Part shown: piece after piece, positions 28,152 through 39,367 of the stretch
How the letters are laid out: each line of letters opens with the position of its first letter
How positions within the stretch are numbered: position 1 is the stretch's first letter
Assembly (NCBI GenBank): GCA_031216915.1
Contig: CM062294.1
Location: 159,481,455 to 159,545,454, forward strand
DNA from: Pictodentalium vernedei
Lineage: Eukaryota; Mollusca; Scaphopoda; Dentaliida; Dentaliidae
Direction of reading: 5' to 3'
DNA length: 64,000 nt
Made by a program: the position numbers and the translations under genes
The notes under the pieces: generated by a model
What the model saw: the letters and a program-made list of their open reading frames with translations, nothing else
Databases searched by the model: none
What the model was told of the DNA's origin: nothing

Positions 28152-28526
28152 ATGAGCGATTCGCAGGATATTAGAGTGAGGTTTCTTTTAAAAATGTTGA
28201 TGAGAGCCTACGCATTCTGCCTGAACGAACAACTAGGTCGTCTCTTGTTAGAACGATGCATCGGATGTCGGGATCACCTAGACTTCGATCACGAGAATCA
28301 TTCGTGTCTGTGGATGGAAAGGGAAGGTATGGTCGTCAAGTATTTCGAAACGGCGTTCGAACGCGTTCAAATCAATGAAGTGATCGCGTTTTGGAAGAGA
28401 TTACTCTACTGTAAGAATCGAAGCAAGCCCACAGATTCGGAAGAACAGAAATTGGCGCATAAAAGTCTGACTTTACGAGATAAGGGATGCATCTTGAAAT
28501 TATTGTTCAATGAAGCATACGTCTAA
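28152..28526 (+). CDS. small conserved Cys/His protein of unknown function (element 2)
   Basis: A 124-residue counterpart of 3014-3388 with about 13 substitutions and no indels. The Cys/His cluster is retained (CIGCRDHLDFDHENHSC). Substitutions fall mostly in the first and last thirds, while the centre is nearly unchanged, which fits purifying selection on the cluster before insertion. It is the first gene inside the left inverted repeat, 97 bp before the membrane-protein gene. The function is unknown. Confidence 0.8.
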   Translation: MSDSQDIRVRFLLKMLMRAYAFCLNEQLGRLLLERCIGCRDHLDFDHENHSCLWMEREGMVVKYFETAFERVQINEVIAFWKRLLYCKNRSKPTDSEEQKLAHKSLTLRDKGCILKLLFNEAYV

Positions 28527-28622
28527 GTTTTCTCGTTGATATAAAATAAGGGAGAATAGAAAATAAAAATAAATACACACATAAATTTTTTATCTAATAT
28601 TAGAAAGAAAAAAAATACAAAA

Positions 28623-29285
28623 ATGAGAACCAGAAATAAATTGTATCCGACGTTAGTGGACGACGAGAACAAGAAGCCGATCGACGTTTTGCCGACGGCA
28701 CCATCGCTAGAAGAAAGAGAAAGAGGAGAGAGGTATCGCATCGATCAAATCAATAGAATCCAAGAGTATCTAACTCGAGAGAGAGATTCTCGCCATTCTC
28801 TCAAGAAGAAGTATTCGCGTTTCGTGACATTCGTCAACGCGATCGACACGACACTCATCACGATTTCCATGGGTTTACACGTGGCCGGCATCGGATTGTT
28901 GTCGACCGCGGGCGCCATTCCAATCGTGTTGACCGTAGAAGGAGTGGCCCTCGCCGCCGGATTGTTTAGCACGCTCGGAAACTTTTTGAGTAGGAAATTA
29001 TATCTGAAGGCGAGGAAACACGACAAGATTCGCGTCTTGGCCGACTCCAAGATCGACACGATATCCGAAATGATCTCTATGGCGTTGAAAGACGGTAGGA
29101 TATCGGACGGAGAATACTTCACGATATTGAGCGAGAAAACGAAATACGATGCCATGAAAGAAGCCGTGAGAATCAAGACTCGTGAGATCATCAAGGAAGA
29201 GATGAAAGATTCTCTCATGGAAAAGGGGAGGAAAGAGGCCAGGGAGGAATTCAGTAAGATGATAGAACTCAAGAGCAGCGATTGA
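28623..29285 (+). CDS. membrane protein with two hydrophobic segments (element 2)
   Basis: A 220-residue counterpart of 3490-4152. The hydrophobic hairpin (GLHVAGIGLLSTAGAIPIVL then VALAAGLFSTLG) and the charged C-terminal helix are retained. The frame is intact from the ATG at 28623. As in element 1 it follows the small Cys/His gene and precedes the zinc-ribbon/phospholipase region. A role at a membrane, in virion assembly or entry, is inference from the hydrophobic hairpin alone. Confidence 0.82.
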   Translation: MRTRNKLYPTLVDDENKKPIDVLPTAPSLEERERGERYRIDQINRIQEYLTRERDSRHSLKKKYSRFVTFVNAIDTTLITISMGLHVAGIGLLSTAGAIPIVLTVEGVALAAGLFSTLGNFLSRKLYLKARKHDKIRVLADSKIDTISEMISMALKDGRISDGEYFTILSEKTKYDAMKEAVRIKTREIIKEEMKDSLMEKGRKEAREEFSKMIELKSSD

Positions 29286-29383
29286 AAAAAAAATATATAT
29301 AATAAGAACAGAATTTTTAAAAAAAAAAATTAAATTTATATATAAAATAAAAAAAACGAAATTAATTTGAATAACTCTTAAAA

Positions 29384-29537
29384 ATATATTGCGTAAAGGG
29401 TAAGAGAGTTACCGAGACGAGTAATTCTAGAGAAGTGCGAACTAAAAACGACAGACAGATGCTTCGTGGAATTTGCGACGGACGTGTGTGGTTCTGTCAA
29501 GACACAATTTGTCAAAAAAAAAGAACACGAGCAAAGG
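29384..29537 (+). pseudogene. zinc-ribbon remnant (element 2)
   Basis: Aligns with 4252-4404 of element 1. The start codon is ATA instead of ATG, the second Cys codon is changed (TGT to GGT), and a 4-bp GACG duplication near 29480 shifts the frame between the two Cys knuckles. It ends in the same A9 tract before the phospholipase frame as in element 1. Confidence 0.75.
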
Positions 29538-29556
29538 TAAAGGCATCGTGAATAAA

Positions 29557-29919
29557 ATGATCAATAATCTACCTTTCGAAATGCATCTGCCTGGTCACAG
29601 TTTCACGGGCCCCGGAACGAAATTGAACAAGAGACTCAACGCCGATCTGACACCCAAATCTTGGAGCAAACCTGTGAATAGGGTGGACGCGGCCGCGTAT
29701 GATCACGATCTGTGCTACGTCGGACATCCCGACACCAAGACTCGCAACGACGTCTGCGATAAAAACATGTTGGGGAAATTGAGAGGCATATCGAATCCGA
29801 CTATGAGAGAGAAGATGGAACGTTCGCTGGTCGGCAATCTGATCGGTGCGAAACGTCGATTCGGATGGGGCGTTCAAAAAAAAAAAGCGCATCTCAAAAG
29901 AAGAAGAAACGATTATTGA
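29557..29919 (+). CDS. phospholipase A2-like domain protein (element 2)
   Basis: From the ATG at 29557 a 120-residue protein with GPGTKL and HDLCY retained in the same positions as element 1. It ends earlier because the A-run before the integrase is 11 As here instead of 7, which changes the phase at the C terminus (KKKAHLKRRRNDY). Both hallmark motifs for calcium binding and catalysis are present, so the core could still fold. It lies directly before the broken integrase. Confidence 0.76.
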   Translation: MINNLPFEMHLPGHSFTGPGTKLNKRLNADLTPKSWSKPVNRVDAAAYDHDLCYVGHPDTKTRNDVCDKNMLGKLRGISNPTMREKMERSLVGNLIGAKRRFGWGVQKKKAHLKRRRNDY

Positions 29920-30718
29920 CGAGCGAATTGGCCGAGGAGTTACACAAACCCATAGTGTGTAAATTTTGAAAGAGAAGGGTGTTCGTGAAGGGTCTGGATG
30001 ATATTTGGTCTGCCGACTTGGTCGACATGAGATCCTTTTCGAGGTGGAACGAGGGCGTCAAATATCTATTGACTGTCATCGACGTGTTTTCCAAATACGG
30101 TTGGATCAGAGCTTTGAAGAATAAATCGGGACCTTGCGTCGCCGAGGCTCTGAAGAGCGTGTTCGACTCGTATTCTCGAAAACCGCGTAAATTGTGGGTG
30201 GATTAGGGAAAGGAATTCTACAACAAGCACGTTCATCGATTGGTAGACCTCTACTCGATCGAAAACGAAGGGAAAGCCAGCGTGGTGGAACGTTGGAATC
30301 GAACGATGAAGGAAGGATGCACAGATACTTCACGGCGAATTCGACCAAGAAATACATATACGCTCTGAACGGTCTGGTCAAAGATTACAACAACACGCGA
30401 CACAGATCAATCAAGATGACCCCCGCGGAAGCTAGCGATCCTCGAAATGAAAAACGGGTCTACACGAATCTATATCCTGAGAGATCTAAGATCAGGAAGA
30501 AGTCTAGAACGCCGAAATTTGCGGTCGGTGATAGAGTGAGAATCTATGCTTATAAGAAGCACTTCGAAAAGGGTTATACTCCTCGATGGACCTCGGAAAT
30601 CTTCGTGATAATCAAAATATTTCACACCGATCCGGTGACTTACGAAATCGAAGCTTTAGATGGAGAAGAGATCATTGGAAAGTTTTACGAACAACAATTA
30701 CAGAAGACGAAGTTTTGA
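29890..30718 (+). pseudogene. Polinton integrase, broken (element 2)
   Basis: Counterpart of 4710-5579. Breaks seen: TGA at 29967-29969 (CGA in element 1); TAG at 30204-30206 directly after the second catalytic Asp in LWVD; and a 1-bp deletion near 30316. The first catalytic Asp (SADLVDM), VVERWNRTM and the C-terminal SH3-like tail are still recognisable. As in element 1 there is no ATG at the start of the domain. Confidence 0.92.
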
Positions 30719-30875
30719 TGAAGAAGACAAAATTTTTTTTATTTACTCTCTTTAACATTTTCTTGTTTACACACATATATATAAGAGAGAAAAAAATAAT
30801 AAAAAATAATTAAAAACTATTTTTAGATAAATAAAGCAAGTTAACTAATAAACAAAAAATTAAAAATCCTTTAAA

Positions 30876-32153
30876 ATGACAAATATACTAGATATAGCAC
30901 AAAGCATAGTGAAAGATGAAAGTATTCAAGAATATGAGGTTCACGAATACGAACCGGTAACCGGAACGAGTTTGAACAATGTGGGAGAGATAAGAATCAA
31001 CGTCGAAACTCAAGATCTATTCATACATCATAGCGAGAGTTACATAGTGGTGCAGGGACGTCTCATCAACGAAAATGGGAGCGACTACGCCGACGACGAC
31101 ACGGTTACTCTAGCCAATAATGGCATCATGCATCTATTCAGTAATATAAAATACATGCTATCTGGACTAGAGATAGAATCTGTGTTTCATCCCGGTCAGG
31201 TCACCACGATGTTCGCACTCTTGACGTATCCTGATGATTTTTCAAAATCCAGAGGACTTAATCAGTTGTGGGTGAAAGACACCGTCGGCCCTGCTAGCGC
31301 AGGCGCCGCCTTGATATTCGACTACGTCGTCAAGACGTCCAGACCTAAAGGAACGTTTTCGTTCAGGATACCTTTGAAACACATCTTCGGATTTGCGGAC
31401 GATTACAACAACATCATGTACGGATTCAAACACAATCTGACGTTGATTCGAAAAGGAAACGACGACGCAATAGTGAGACTCACTGCAACCGATGAGGGTA
31501 AGATAACTACACAAGATATCGTGGTTCGTTCCGTTCCGCACGTGGAGCCTTCGATCGTGGAAAAAGTGCGTCTCTACAAGATCATAGAATCCAAGAGTAA
31601 ATTACCCGTGGGATTTAGAATGAGACAGTGCGACATGACTAGCATTCCTCCCTCCACGAATCACTTTGATTGGAGATTGATGGTGAAATCCGCTTCCGAG
31701 AGACTGCATTTCATCGTGGTTGCATTTCAAGCCGATAGGGACGGGTCTCAGGAAAAGAATGCGTCGCTGTTTGATCACTGCCATTTGAGAAACATGCAAG
31801 TGTTTCTGAACGCCACGAGATATCCAGCAATCGATTACAATGCGTCGATCGACAAGAACGATTTCTGCAGACTGTACGGCAATGCCACTGATTTTAGAAA
31901 GAAGTATCACGGTCTAGACGAATTGATGAGCAACCCCAACATGTCTCCCGGCGAATACAAATCGATGTATCCCATGTTCGTATTCGACGTCAGTAAACAG
32001 AGTGAACGACTCAAGAGTAGCGTGTTAGACATTCAGATCAAGATGCAATTCGATAGGAACGTGCCGAGAAAAACCGAAGCCTTCGCCCTGGTCCTGTCGG
32101 ACAGAGAATTACAATTCGAATCGGATGGAAATAAGATGTCGATCATTCGATGA
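30876..32153 (+). CDS. probable major capsid protein (element 2)
   Basis: A 425-residue complete counterpart of 5745-7001. It ends ESDGNKMSIIR, whereas element 1 shifts phase in the last codons. Around 31499-31540 the phase differs locally from element 1 by a compensated pair of indels, replacing about eight residues (TTQDIVVRSV here). The long open frame despite many substitutions suggests constraint until recently. Capsid assignment as for element 1, from size, position and family resemblance. Confidence 0.72.
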   Translation: MTNILDIAQSIVKDESIQEYEVHEYEPVTGTSLNNVGEIRINVETQDLFIHHSESYIVVQGRLINENGSDYADDDTVTLANNGIMHLFSNIKYMLSGLEIESVFHPGQVTTMFALLTYPDDFSKSRGLNQLWVKDTVGPASAGAALIFDYVVKTSRPKGTFSFRIPLKHIFGFADDYNNIMYGFKHNLTLIRKGNDDAIVRLTATDEGKITTQDIVVRSVPHVEPSIVEKVRLYKIIESKSKLPVGFRMRQCDMTSIPPSTNHFDWRLMVKSASERLHFIVVAFQADRDGSQEKNASLFDHCHLRNMQVFLNATRYPAIDYNASIDKNDFCRLYGNATDFRKKYHGLDELMSNPNMSPGEYKSMYPMFVFDVSKQSERLKSSVLDIQIKMQFDRNVPRKTEAFALVLSDRELQFESDGNKMSIIR

Positions 32154-32350
32154 CAGACGAGTGTGAAAAAAAAAAAACAAAAAAAAAAAAAAAAAGTATT
32201 GAGTAATTATTAAAAACAAAAAAAACAAAAAAAAAAATAAATCAGGTAATGTGATCTAGAGAGATTAAACATCTTTCTAAATCTCATTACTTTTTTTTGT
32301 TTTTAATAATCACACATTATTTTTTTTTTAATTCATTATTTTCCACGCAT
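32154..32350. terminator. short spacer with hairpin between capsid and fibre genes
   Basis: A-rich spacer with GGTAATGTGATCT ... AAATCTCATTACTT at 32245-32292, equivalent to 7573-7617 in element 1. The TFIIS-like gene present between capsid and hairpin in element 1 is absent here. Confidence 0.55.
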
Positions 32351-33706
32351 TCACTGTTTGTTCAAAGGAACTAGTTCGATCAGTAGACTCACCACGGAAG
32401 TGGCGGCTTCGAGATTATTGGTTTTCATAATGAAATTAATCCTGTCTCCGGCATTCACTTTGAGAGGTGTGCCGAATGTGCTAACATTCGCATGTTGATT
32501 CTCAGTCTTTTCGACGCTGTATCTCTTATCGCTCTCTACACCATTCACCATGAGATTGACGACCGCTCTGTTATTCAAATCCGAGGAAGCCAGACTCATT
32601 CGAAGGATTTCACCTCCCAGCGGCATGGGATATCCCACCTGACCATGTTTCGACCCGCTACCTCCATTTCCGAAAGACCACTCAGCTTTTCCTTCATCTA
32701 AGGTGCCGGCCTCTTCGGCCCACACAGTGATCAATTGTCTAGAATATTTGACTTTCTCCACTACTGAAATCAGGGTGCAGGCATCCGTCATGTTCACGGG
32801 ATCCGGTAGATTCGTGAGCGCGTGTCCACCCATGTCTAGTTTACCTTCCATGATGTCACCCTTTCTCCAGACCGAGTTGTCGTCCACGTACTTTCTGCTG
32901 ACCGTGCTGGAATCGAATTCGGGATCGTGACTGAGTCCGAATAAATTGTGACCGTTCATGTCGATGCCACCCTCCATGGTTCCGCCAGATTGTTTGTTCA
33001 GGTAGAGATCGTCCACTTGCTATTCTAGGTATTCTTGTGATTGTATCATGGCAGAATCTACGTAGCCCTTGTTGACCGCGGTTGAGTCCGCATCCGTGTT
33101 GTCAATCTTCGACAGATTCAATATCTTGTTGAATCCCGCATTCAGATTCGATTTCATTTCTCGTCTGTCAGACTTATACTGTTCCAGATCTACATAGTGT
33201 TTGGTCGCCACGTCCTTGGAATTCGTGGGAGTGGCCACGTTCGTTATCTTGTTAGAATTAGCGTTCAATTCTGAGTGCATCGTTTTCTGAACGTATCTAT
33301 TTCTCAGGTGTTTGCTGAATCTCGCGTGAGAGTCGTCTGCGTATTTCTTGGTCGCGGCATCGGTGGGATCTACGGGATTCGTGACATTCACCAAACATTT
33401 GGATTTCAGATCCAGATCGTTGGCCATGGTTTTATCCACGTAATTATCTAGCAGGATTCGTTCAAAATCGACGTTCCCCCTGTCGACGTATTTTTTAGCC
33501 GCAGCATCTGCGAGATCTATTGGCTCGGGAAGATTGTAGAGCTTCTTATCGTTCATGTTCAAAGGTTCTTCTCGAGGTTCGTATCTCCAAACGTAATGTC
33601 CGTCCAAGTTGGCAACGTCGTAACCATTGTCGACTTCGAGCGTCTTCCTCTTCTTTCTTGGGTTGACTTTTTCATCGCCACTTCTCCCAAATTTATCGAC
33701 TGGCAT
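32351..33706 (-). pseudogene. fibre-like repeat protein, one in-frame TAG (element 2)
   Basis: Counterpart of 7695-9050. The frame starts at 33706 and is interrupted by TAG at 33020-33022, where element 1 has a sense codon. The position that is TGA in element 1 is CGA here. The DAAxKKYVD shaft repeats and the beta-rich head are otherwise conserved. The downstream frame (32351-33016) begins at an internal GTG only. Trimeric fibre role inferred as for element 1. Confidence 0.75.
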
Positions 33707-33855
33707 GTTGTTGTGGGATTTTTTGTTTTTTAGAAAAATATGTTCAAACGCAGTTTATTAAAAATGAACTATGTTATTTTATTTTTCGTTTTTATTCAAT
33801 TAAAAAATTTTTTAAAATAATTTTTTATCTTTATATACTATAAAAAAATCTCTCT

Positions 33856-34290
33856 CTAATGTAAATCATTGAGAATGTCTTGAAATCGATCTCCTTCAGA
33901 CCATCTCTTGAGAACGTAGAGACACAGGTGACCGCAAAACACTTGATGTGGTGATTGCACTTGTTCCGTGTTCTAACGAACCATCGATTTGTTGAAATAG
34001 TTCTTTATTTCTTTTGGCGGCGAGATTCCGTAGCTGTCGAAATAATAATTTTTCTTCTTCCCGTTCTTCATCCACGCCACCCAGTGAGTGCCTTCACCCG
34101 ATGAATCGTCTAGATTTAAAATTCTGCATTCTCATTGTCGAGGTCTTCTCTTCGGCAAGGCATCTCTGGAAAACACTCCTAGAAAATCTTTGATTTTCAA
34201 ATCTTTTGCCGCATTCAACAGATCGATGTTGGATAGGGGTTCGTTAGGTAAGACGACACCTTCTACGGATATCTTTATTTTCTTATTCAT
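33856..34290 (-). pseudogene. adenain-like protease, two stops (element 2)
   Basis: Counterpart of 9207-9641. TGA at 34132-34134 lies before the catalytic His and TAG at 33973-33975 lies before the catalytic Cys. The His, Asp and Cys codons themselves remain (GTHWVAW, YYFDSYG, QVFCGHLC). It cannot give an active enzyme as it stands. Confidence 0.9.
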
Positions 34291-34309
34291 AAATGCGTAT
34301 ATATTTTTT

Positions 34310-37300
34310 TTATTTATTTATTTTATTATAATTCACTAAAAATGGCATTATTTTTTTTTTGTTTTTTTGTTTTTTTTTTAAACTAACATTCTCGATGTCT
34401 CTATCGTTTTCTATAATTTTGATTTCATCTAATTCCTCTTGATTTTCTGGACTCTCGATATCTCTATCATATTCTGTAATTTTGAATCGATCTAATTCTT
34501 CTTGATTTTCTGGACTCTCGATGTTACTATTGATTTCTAGAATTTTGAATCCGTCTAATTCCTCTTGATTTTCTGAAATCCTATCATCCACAATCATATC
34601 TGGAATCTTATCATCCACAATCGTATCTAGAATCCAATCATCCATATTCATATCGTCTCTAATTAGATCCCCAGTCCAATATCCAAGTGCCAAAGTGCTT
34701 ATTTTATCGTCTAACACGAATCTCTTATCATCGTCGGCCGTCAGCGAAATCTTGTTGACTATTTCGGTATACAAGTCGTGATTTCGCTTCGAATCGATTT
34801 CATAGTCTTATACACCAGACCACTTCCTAACAGACAATCTTTATACTCTTGGAAAGAGATGTTTTTCTTCACCACGCACGCTTTAACTCCTTTGCACTTC
34901 TTGATCTCTTCATCATCTTCTAGACGATAAGCATACAGTTTGGGTCTCAAGCCCACGAAACCGACGATTTGTTTACCGCCGCTCTCGTCCTTAAATTTAC
35001 CCAACACCTTCTTGTTGTCATTTGATTGAATGTTGGACGGGTGATCGATGGGATAATTGCTCGTGTCGAACCACTCGGCCACGTCCTGAGATATATCTCG
35101 GTAGACGTCTTTCGTCTCTATCTCGTAAACTAAACTGTCCGTGTCGGTGAACAGTAGTTTGGCTTTATTACCAAATTTTCGTTTGACGTAATCGTAGTGA
35201 AACTCGTACATCAATCGCTTGCTGATATCTAAGATGATCGGTCTGAGATAATACGGTTTGTCGAACTTCAGATGCGCCTTTTGCATGTGAATGGCCACTA
35301 GATTTTCGTCGAATATGGTTCGGTGTTTGTAATTGTGTTTCGCCACTAATGTTTTAGCTCTTTTCTCAGACGTGACGAGTCGAACGTCGGTTCTCTTCCT
35401 GATGTTTTCCATCGATTTACCGTACACGCAGTTGTTCATGAGTTTGAAGAAATCTTTTTCGAAATCGTTCTCAGCTCGAGTTCTGAGATTCGTGTTGAGA
35501 TCGATGTATTTTTTCATCCAAGGCTCTTCGTTGAATCGAATGATGCGATGTATGTTGACTAATTTCATCCTGTAATTGACGTAGTGTTTCAAATTCTCGC
35601 TGTAGACGACGTAGTTACGTTTGTTAAATAAATTGGGAATGAGTTTTTCCATCGTCTCCCTCGTTCGGTTCCATTCGTTCAGGAGCCAGCGGATAATCGT
35701 TGTGTAGATCGTGTAATTCTTTCGGATAGTTCAAATCGACTTCTAAAATGCAAGGATAGTCTCTCCATTTTTGCATCTCTTTCGGTTCCTTCACCCATTC
35801 GAAATTTCCAATTGGTAAAGTATGACTCATAGCCCAACCATACAGATTATTAGCGTTCCAATACTGTATGTATTTAGTCGATCGTTTCGAATCGAAACCT
35901 TCTTTCATGTAGGGATTGTTAGCCTCAGAATGTCTGTGGGAGATCATCGAGACGCCACCTCTGGCAGCCCTTTTGAACATGAGCAACATGTCCACGTCGG
36001 ATAATAATTCCAATTGGACTTCGGTGGTCTTCAACAGAGCGTCCCATGCCAAACCGGGTGCGGTGAAATACCAAGCAGGATCCACATCGTAATTTCGACA
36101 TCAGACGTCTCGAAAATTTTCAAACACGTCTGCCAAGAGTAGAACGTCAGTCTTCAGATAGGTATCGTGATAATCTCTCATGGTTTTCATATCGAATGAT
36201 TTCCACACGTTTTTAGCGTGTTCGTAATTCTCGTCGGAAATGTCGGATTCGTATAATTTCAAATAAAAATCTTCTTTCGAAGGTAGTGCGGTGTCTTTGA
36301 ATCTCTTTAGATCATTCATGTAATCGTAAGGATAGACTCCTTTCCTCAACATGTCATCTACTCGTTCTTCGAAATGTTCGCTCATGATTTTAAATTTATC
36401 CTTGCTCATGTTATCGACTAATTTTTCCAGTGTGGTCGACATGAATTTAAAACTGTCGATGAAACGTATGCATCTACAAATGAATTTCGTTTTTTCTTCC
36501 AACGTCTCTCCGTCGATTACTCTTTTCTCCTCCATGACCTTCCATTTTGTGAAGGAAATGTATCTTTCTTCGCTGCTCGCGATGCCGAGATTTTTCACGA
36601 ACAGATGACTGTCATATCCCGAGAGATTGTGAAACATCACCGGATAGAAAGCGGCATCTCGATATTTTAAATTACACTTGCTGTGAGCCGGACCGCGATA
36701 CAGACCCGTGTAATGATCGTGGTCTCTGACCTTCCTATTTTCCATCGAATTCTCGTTGAACGATTGTCTGCATATGTGACATTCGGTGGCTCTGTTATTT
36801 TCATCCTGCTGCTCTCGCGTGATGATCATTTTTGCCGGAGTTTTGAATTTGTCGTATAACATTTGAAGTTTCCATTCTAACTCTTCCACGAACCTTTGAG
36901 CCACATCGTCATCTTCATACTGTTTCGTGTAGGTGAAGGGACCCATGTCGTGTTGCGAGTCGAAAGCGCATTTCACATAAATGCAATAGCCTGAAGGTAT
37001 GTGTTTTTGATATCTTTCGACGTAACTTTGAAGAACGTTGGGTTGACAGGAACTCATTTTCGCGGTGAAACATTCGAAATCAGCGTACACGATGAATGGT
37101 ACTTTTAACCTTCTATTGTGATTTTCAAACTTCACGATGGTGTTGGGTTTGGGCATTTCGACGGCGACACCTTGATTTTCGTTGCAATATTTCTGATGTT
37201 TCGCCAACGAATCTTCGCTGTGAAACACGTTCATGCAATTGTAACATAAAGATATCTTTCTGTTATGATTATTATTTTGTTTCGACGGTAATCGACTCGG

Positions 37301-38643
37301 ATGTTTAACCCAACAATAATGATGATTGTCACCATTTGAAATCAATAATAAAATAATCGTCTTTTCTCTTCCTAGATACGAAGTCAGTCTGAGAGGATGG
37401 ATCTTTCGTTTTTCGTCGTCGTATCCCAAGACGTTCACCACAATGGTGGGATTTTGAGCCTCGAAACATTTGATGTGTTTTAACTGCATTGGAAAAGTCA
37501 CTCCGGTCCAATCGAGATTTTTAGAAGTTTCCTCGTACTGAGAAACTCTATCGGAGTTTATTTTGACAGAGTATAAAGCGGATGTGACTGCCCATTTAAA
37601 ACACTGATCATCGTTATTTTTCACGTTGATCACGGCGTATTTCTTAGCAAGGAAATACGGTAATTTCATGTAGGAAGACCCTTTCAACAAATCGTTTTTA
37701 GTTATGTGAATTTCGAGTTTCAACACCTCATCGAACGTCCAATTACTACCTTAATGTTGATAATTCGTGAGAGATGTCAACATCTTGTCTTTCATCTTTT
37801 CGAAAACGTCTGATAAATCTGAACCTCGAAATACGGGTTCGACATTAGATCTGAAATATGCATTTTTCACGATGCTCTCGCCGGACTTCACGTCGATTTT
37901 ATTCATCACGCAATGGAGTATAATCTTAATTTTTAGTCCCACGTTCATGTATTTGCGAAACAAATCCAATACTTTTTTCTTCACCCGTTCCATGAACAAT
38001 TTCGGATCGATTTTCTTCAATGAGGGAACCACGTCGAAAGTTTTAAAAATGCCTTTGATCGCACTCTCCCGTTCCACGGACTTCGATTGAAATAGTTCTG
38101 CGGCGAGTCATGCTAGATATTCTTCTCCTTTCCCTTCGTTCATTGCTCATCGAAGTTTGTTCGATATATCTTGTTTGCCTAGAATCTGATGTGCATCACT
38201 CGTTTTCGTTTTTCTTTTCTTTTCTTTGGAAACTTGAAGTTCTTCAACGGCTTTTCGTTTAGTCGTCTTCTTATTTTTCACAATCGAAGCATTTTCGGTT
38301 TTTTTCGACGTCGGCATTTCAATTCCTTTTACTATCTTTTTCTTCTTCTCATTTTTCACAACCGATGCATTTTTTGACATTGTTGCTATCGGCATTTCGA
38401 TTCCTTTTACTATCTTTTTCTTCTTCTCATTTTTCACAACCGATGCTTTTTTTTACGTCGTTGCTATCGGCATTTGTTTGCCTTTCCATCATTTCACAAA
38501 TGTTTCTGTATGACTTCAATCTTTTTTGATTTAGTTCTATGATTTCTGAAATGTGAAATTTTTAATAGTTTACAAATCTCGTTTAACTGAGGTATGGTTT
38601 TCTCATTTAAATTTTCCAATTTTTTTTTATCTGTTTGTTTCAT
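34310..38643 (-). pseudogene. protein-primed DNA polymerase B, broken (element 2)
   Basis: Same architecture as element 1. Motif B region KLMNNCVYGKSMEN and motif C LLFTDTDSLVYE are present, but motif A reads YWNANNLYGWAM with the catalytic Asp changed to Asn (codon at 35855-35857). Stops or shifts: TGA near 38500, TAA near 38454, TGA 38147-38149 and TGA 38108-38110 (both shared with element 1), TAA 37751-37753, TGA 36101-36103, and frame changes near 35655 and 34788. The Lys-rich N-terminal linker has an extra NEKKKKIVKGIEMP-type repeat. The C-terminal tail has three SPENQEELD repeats instead of the DDKIPDMIV repeats of element 1. Confidence 0.94.
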
Positions 38644-38663
38644 TTTGTAAGAATATATTTTTT

Positions 38664-38705
38664 TGAATTTTGTATTTTAAATAATTTGTTTAAAAAGTTT
38701 TGTTT
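38664..38705 (-). promoter_or_regulatory. leader cassette before PolB (element 2)
   Basis: On the minus strand AAACTTTTTAAACAAATTA and TTTAAAATACAAAATTC, as at 13771-13826 in element 1. The TATA-like part is less clear here. Confidence 0.5.
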
Positions 38706-38817
38706 TTTTAATGTGAAAAAAAAAAAATTTTTTGATGAAATTAATCGATTTTTTTATGTTCCTTAACGTTAAAAAAAAAAAACGAGAAAAAAAGGATGTT
38801 AAAAATTTAACTTATAT

Positions 38818-39201
38818 ATGACGACAACATCCACGACGGAATCTCGACATAAACGTCAACGTTGTTTAATAAATCATTATTCTTCAAAAAACCAAGAAGA
38901 AAAAAATCGTAATTTATATTTACGCATTTCGAAAGAAAACGATATGATTTGCGATAGAAAATCGAATCGTAATACTATTAGCGAACAAAAATTAATCGAC
39001 AATGTCGTTCGAACTATTAAAAAAGAAGGTTCAAGACAAATAGAACTCTTACGACTTTTACGCGAAGTCTCGCACGAGGTTCAAAACAAATTTCCGCGAA
39101 GCAGACGCGTGTTCATGTCACCCGATTCCTTCTCAATAGATGATGATAACTGCAAGATGCGAAGGCTAATTTTTAAACGTTCGATGTCTTGCCCGTTCTA
39201 A
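38818..39201 (+). CDS. 127-residue frame replacing most of the IAP gene
   Basis: Starts MTTTSTTESRHKRQ directly after the AAGGATGTTAAAAATTTAAC leader phrase used by the paralogous genes. The first 95 residues are a charged helical protein (KLIDNVVRTIKKEG, QIELLRLLREVSHEV) with no domain I recognise. The last 30 codons run through antisense remnants of the IAP gene: GAAGCAGACGCGTGTTCATG corresponds to the RING edge in element 1, and AAGATGCGAAGGCTAATTTT to the BIR edge. A real N-terminal gene fused by deletion to IAP debris is the simplest reading. Not sure it is functional. Confidence 0.45.
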   Translation: MTTTSTTESRHKRQRCLINHYSSKNQEEKNRNLYLRISKENDMICDRKSNRNTISEQKLIDNVVRTIKKEGSRQIELLRLLREVSHEVQNKFPRSRRVFMSPDSFSIDDDNCKMRRLIFKRSMSCPF

Positions 39202-39239
39202 AAACTCATGAAAAAAAATTAAATTGATACGAAAAAAAG

Positions 39240-39350
39240 GATGTTAAAATTTAACTTTTATATATATTTAAAGATAAAAAAAACTTTCTAAACAAATTAT
39301 TTAAATACAAAAATTTAAAATATACATTATTTACAAGAATTCGTAAAACA
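39240..39350 (+). promoter_or_regulatory. promoter/leader cassette (element 2, first paralogue)
   Basis: GGATGTTAAAATTTAACTTT, TATATATATTTAAAGAT, CTAAACAAATTATTTAAATA and ACAAGAATTCGTAAAAC, before the ATG at 39368. Confidence 0.58.
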
Positions 39351-39367
39351 AAAAAACTAAATAATCG

